NCBI RefSeq assembly: GCF_039541575.1
Contig: NZ_BAABGM010000004.1
Location: 68,217-132,216, forward strand
Reading direction: 5' to 3'
Source: Fodinibacter luteus
Lineage (GTDB): Bacteria > Actinomycetota > Actinomycetes > Actinomycetales > Dermatophilaceae
DNA: 64,000 bases
Made by a program: the position numbers and the translations under genes. Below are positions 62,861 to 64,000 of this stretch, piece by piece; within the stretch, counting starts at the first letter, position 1; each line of letters begins with the position of its first letter. The notes beneath the pieces were generated by a model. It had not been told where the DNA came from. It ran no database searches and saw only the letters and a list, made by a program, of their open reading frames with translations.

Positions 62861-64000
62861 TCAGGCCGGCCGACGGAGGGTGTCCGCCCGCTCGGGGTCG
62901 CCGGCTCGCTGGGAGCGCCGTGCGTCGGACTCCGTGGCGGGTGTGGCGGGGACGGAGGAGTGCTCGGCGCCGAGGTCCTGGTCGTCTGCGGGCCGGGGGA
63001 TGTCCGGGCCGGGCGCCGCGTCCCAGCCCCACCCGGTGATCGGCGGCGCGGTGGAGCGGTAGGGGTGCCCGGTCGGGGTCGTCACCTCGACCTGCCGCGG
63101 CCGGTTCCGTCCCGACAGGCCGTCGTCGATGACCCGCACCGACCACCCCGGGGCCTCCTTGACCTGGTTGCACCTCGCGCACCGCCCGTCGCCGTTGCCG
63201 TACCCGGTCACCCCGCCGGCCCGGGCCGGGTGGGCGTGGTCGGCGTGCACGATCGGGGCCTGGCACCACGGGGTGGTGCACACGTCGTCGCGCAGCACCA
63301 GCATCCGGCGCAGCAACCCCGAGAACGTGCGCCGTCGTGAGTCCATGCCGACCAGGTCGCGCCCGTCCGGGCTGGTGTACAGGCGCCGCAGCCACACCCG
63401 CGCCACCCGCGAACCCGCCTCTCCCGTGCGGGCCGGGGTTCCCTGGCCGGTGCCGACGGCGGACCCGGGCGCCGGTGGGTGCGAACGCTCGAGCGGCGCG
63501 CTGGGGCCAGGCCGCGCACGCCCAGACGACGGCCCACCACGCGGTGGCCTGCCCGGCGGCTGCCCACGCCGGGGTCGAGCCCGGGCGTCCCCGGCACCCG
63601 CAGCTGGGTCGGGCAAGGCCGTTTGCGGCTCGTCGTCGTCACGTCCAGCCTCATCGCACCCGGCGTCGTCTGGTGCATCGTCGTCAGCGTCGTCGCTCAG
63701 GGCGTCCAGGACGGGCTCGTCGAGCCCGGTGTCCTCACGTGCAGCGTCCTCGGTCGCCCCGTCGGGCACGGGCTCGTCGGGCACGTGGTCGTCGGGCACG
63801 GTGTCGTCACCTGCGGCGTCGTCGGGTTCGTCCTCGTCCTCGTCGTCGGGGTCGAGGTTCTCGCGCAGCCAGGCCCGGGCGATCGGGGCGGGCACACTGC
63901 CGTGGCCGGGGATACGGGCCGGTTCGTTGACCGAGCGTTTGGGATCCCCGACCCCGAACAACGCCATGTCGGTGATCACCAGGTGCACCTCCACCGCAGT
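62861..64000 (-). CDS. DUF222/HNH endonuclease-domain protein, C-terminal part (runs off window)
   Basis: About 380 C-terminal residues; the start is beyond the right edge. HNH core CTTPWCQAPIVHADHAHP then GDGRCARCNQVKEAPGW, with two CxxC pairs for zinc and the catalytic His. The visible N-terminal part VEVHLVITDMALFGVGDP is the DUF222 region that precedes it. Between them, residues about 45-130 of the visible part are strongly acidic low-complexity (DPDDEDEDEPDDAAGDDTVP), longer than I expect for the family. The genes are usually multi-copy in actinobacteria; function is not established. Confidence 0.82.
   Translation of the reverse strand, partial: TAVEVHLVITDMALFGVGDPKRSVNEPARIPGHGSVPAPIARAWLRENLDPDDEDEDEPDDAAGDDTVPDDHVPDEPVPDGATEDAAREDTGLDEPVLDALSDDADDDAPDDAGCDEAGRDDDEPQTALPDPAAGAGDARARPRRGQPPGRPPRGGPSSGRARPGPSAPLERSHPPAPGSAVGTGQGTPARTGEAGSRVARVWLRRLYTSPDGRDLVGMDSRRRTFSGLLRRMLVLRDDVCTTPWCQAPIVHADHAHPARAGGVTGYGNGDGRCARCNQVKEAPGWSVRVIDDGLSGRNRPRQVEVTTPTGHPYRSTAPPITGWGWDAAPGPDIPRPADDQDLGAEHSSVPATPATESDARRSQRAGDPERADTLRRPA

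Overview
The window comes from a high-GC actinobacterium. GC is visibly above 70 percent, GTG starts are common, and genes are chained by 1-nt (TGATG), 4-nt (ATGA or GTGA) and 8-nt overlaps. The order argS-lysA-hom-thrC-thrB-rho-rpmE-prfA-prmC-sua5-atpI-atpBEFHAGDC-DUF2550-cobalamin adenosyltransferase, read on the minus strand from about 28 kb down to 1.3 kb, is the classic actinobacterial block, as in Mycobacterium. With the nickel superoxide dismutase pair, the DUF222/HNH protein, Kgd and the long-insert Rho, I lean towards Micrococcales, perhaps Intrasporangiaceae. That placement is inference.

Layout. 0-2.4 kb: N-terminal part of a MeaA-type acyl-CoA mutase, a STAS protein, a PduO-type cobalamin adenosyltransferase and DUF2550. 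2.4-10.1 kb: the complete F1Fo ATP synthase operon, with a perfect CRP/GlxR-type palindrome in front. 10.2-16 kb: a polyprenyl glycosylphosphotransferase where many actinobacteria have rfe/wecA, then glyA, sua5, prmC, prfA and rpmE. 16-19.2 kb: an insertion in the usual rho-rpmE neighbourhood, holding an AbiEi/DUF559-type gene flanked by eight copies of a GC-rich repeat of about 62 bp, plus a luciferase-like oxidoreductase and a GNAT gene. 19.2-28 kb: rho, the threonine/lysine genes and argS. 28-28.6 kb: a single-domain response regulator and tRNA-Arg(CCG).

28.6-42.5 kb is an accessory, regulator-rich stretch. It has a decaying ABC exporter operon (alcohol dehydrogenase and ATPase both carry internal deletions), a DUF4386 membrane protein and a large MalT/LAL-type LuxR regulator with a cluster of GTGATGA boxes beside it. 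It continues with a thioredoxin-reductase-like enzyme, an MFS transporter, a VOC protein, an SCP2 protein, a SigE-family ECF sigma factor with a membrane partner, and an alpha/beta hydrolase with no recognisable catalytic triad, divergent from a TetR gene over two palindromic operators. It ends with a cupin pseudogene.

42.5-64 kb returns to ordinary chromosome: two CNNM/CBS proteins, an intact ABC exporter, kgd, DUF6104, an SGNH hydrolase, an alpha/beta hydrolase, a quinone-reductase-like protein, all four dTDP-L-rhamnose genes (rfbD-rfbB against rfbA-rfbC), malic enzyme, an amino-acid ABC importer followed by sodX-sodN, and the end of an HNH endonuclease gene running off the window.

Two themes run through the window. 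First, at least eleven genes have a TANNNT box ending 6-9 nt (nearly always 7) before the start codon with no Shine-Dalgarno, pointing to leaderless transcripts; this also fixes several starts. Second, the word GGATGCCG, and its extension GGATGCCGTG, is far more frequent than composition predicts, in genes and intergenic DNA and on both strands.
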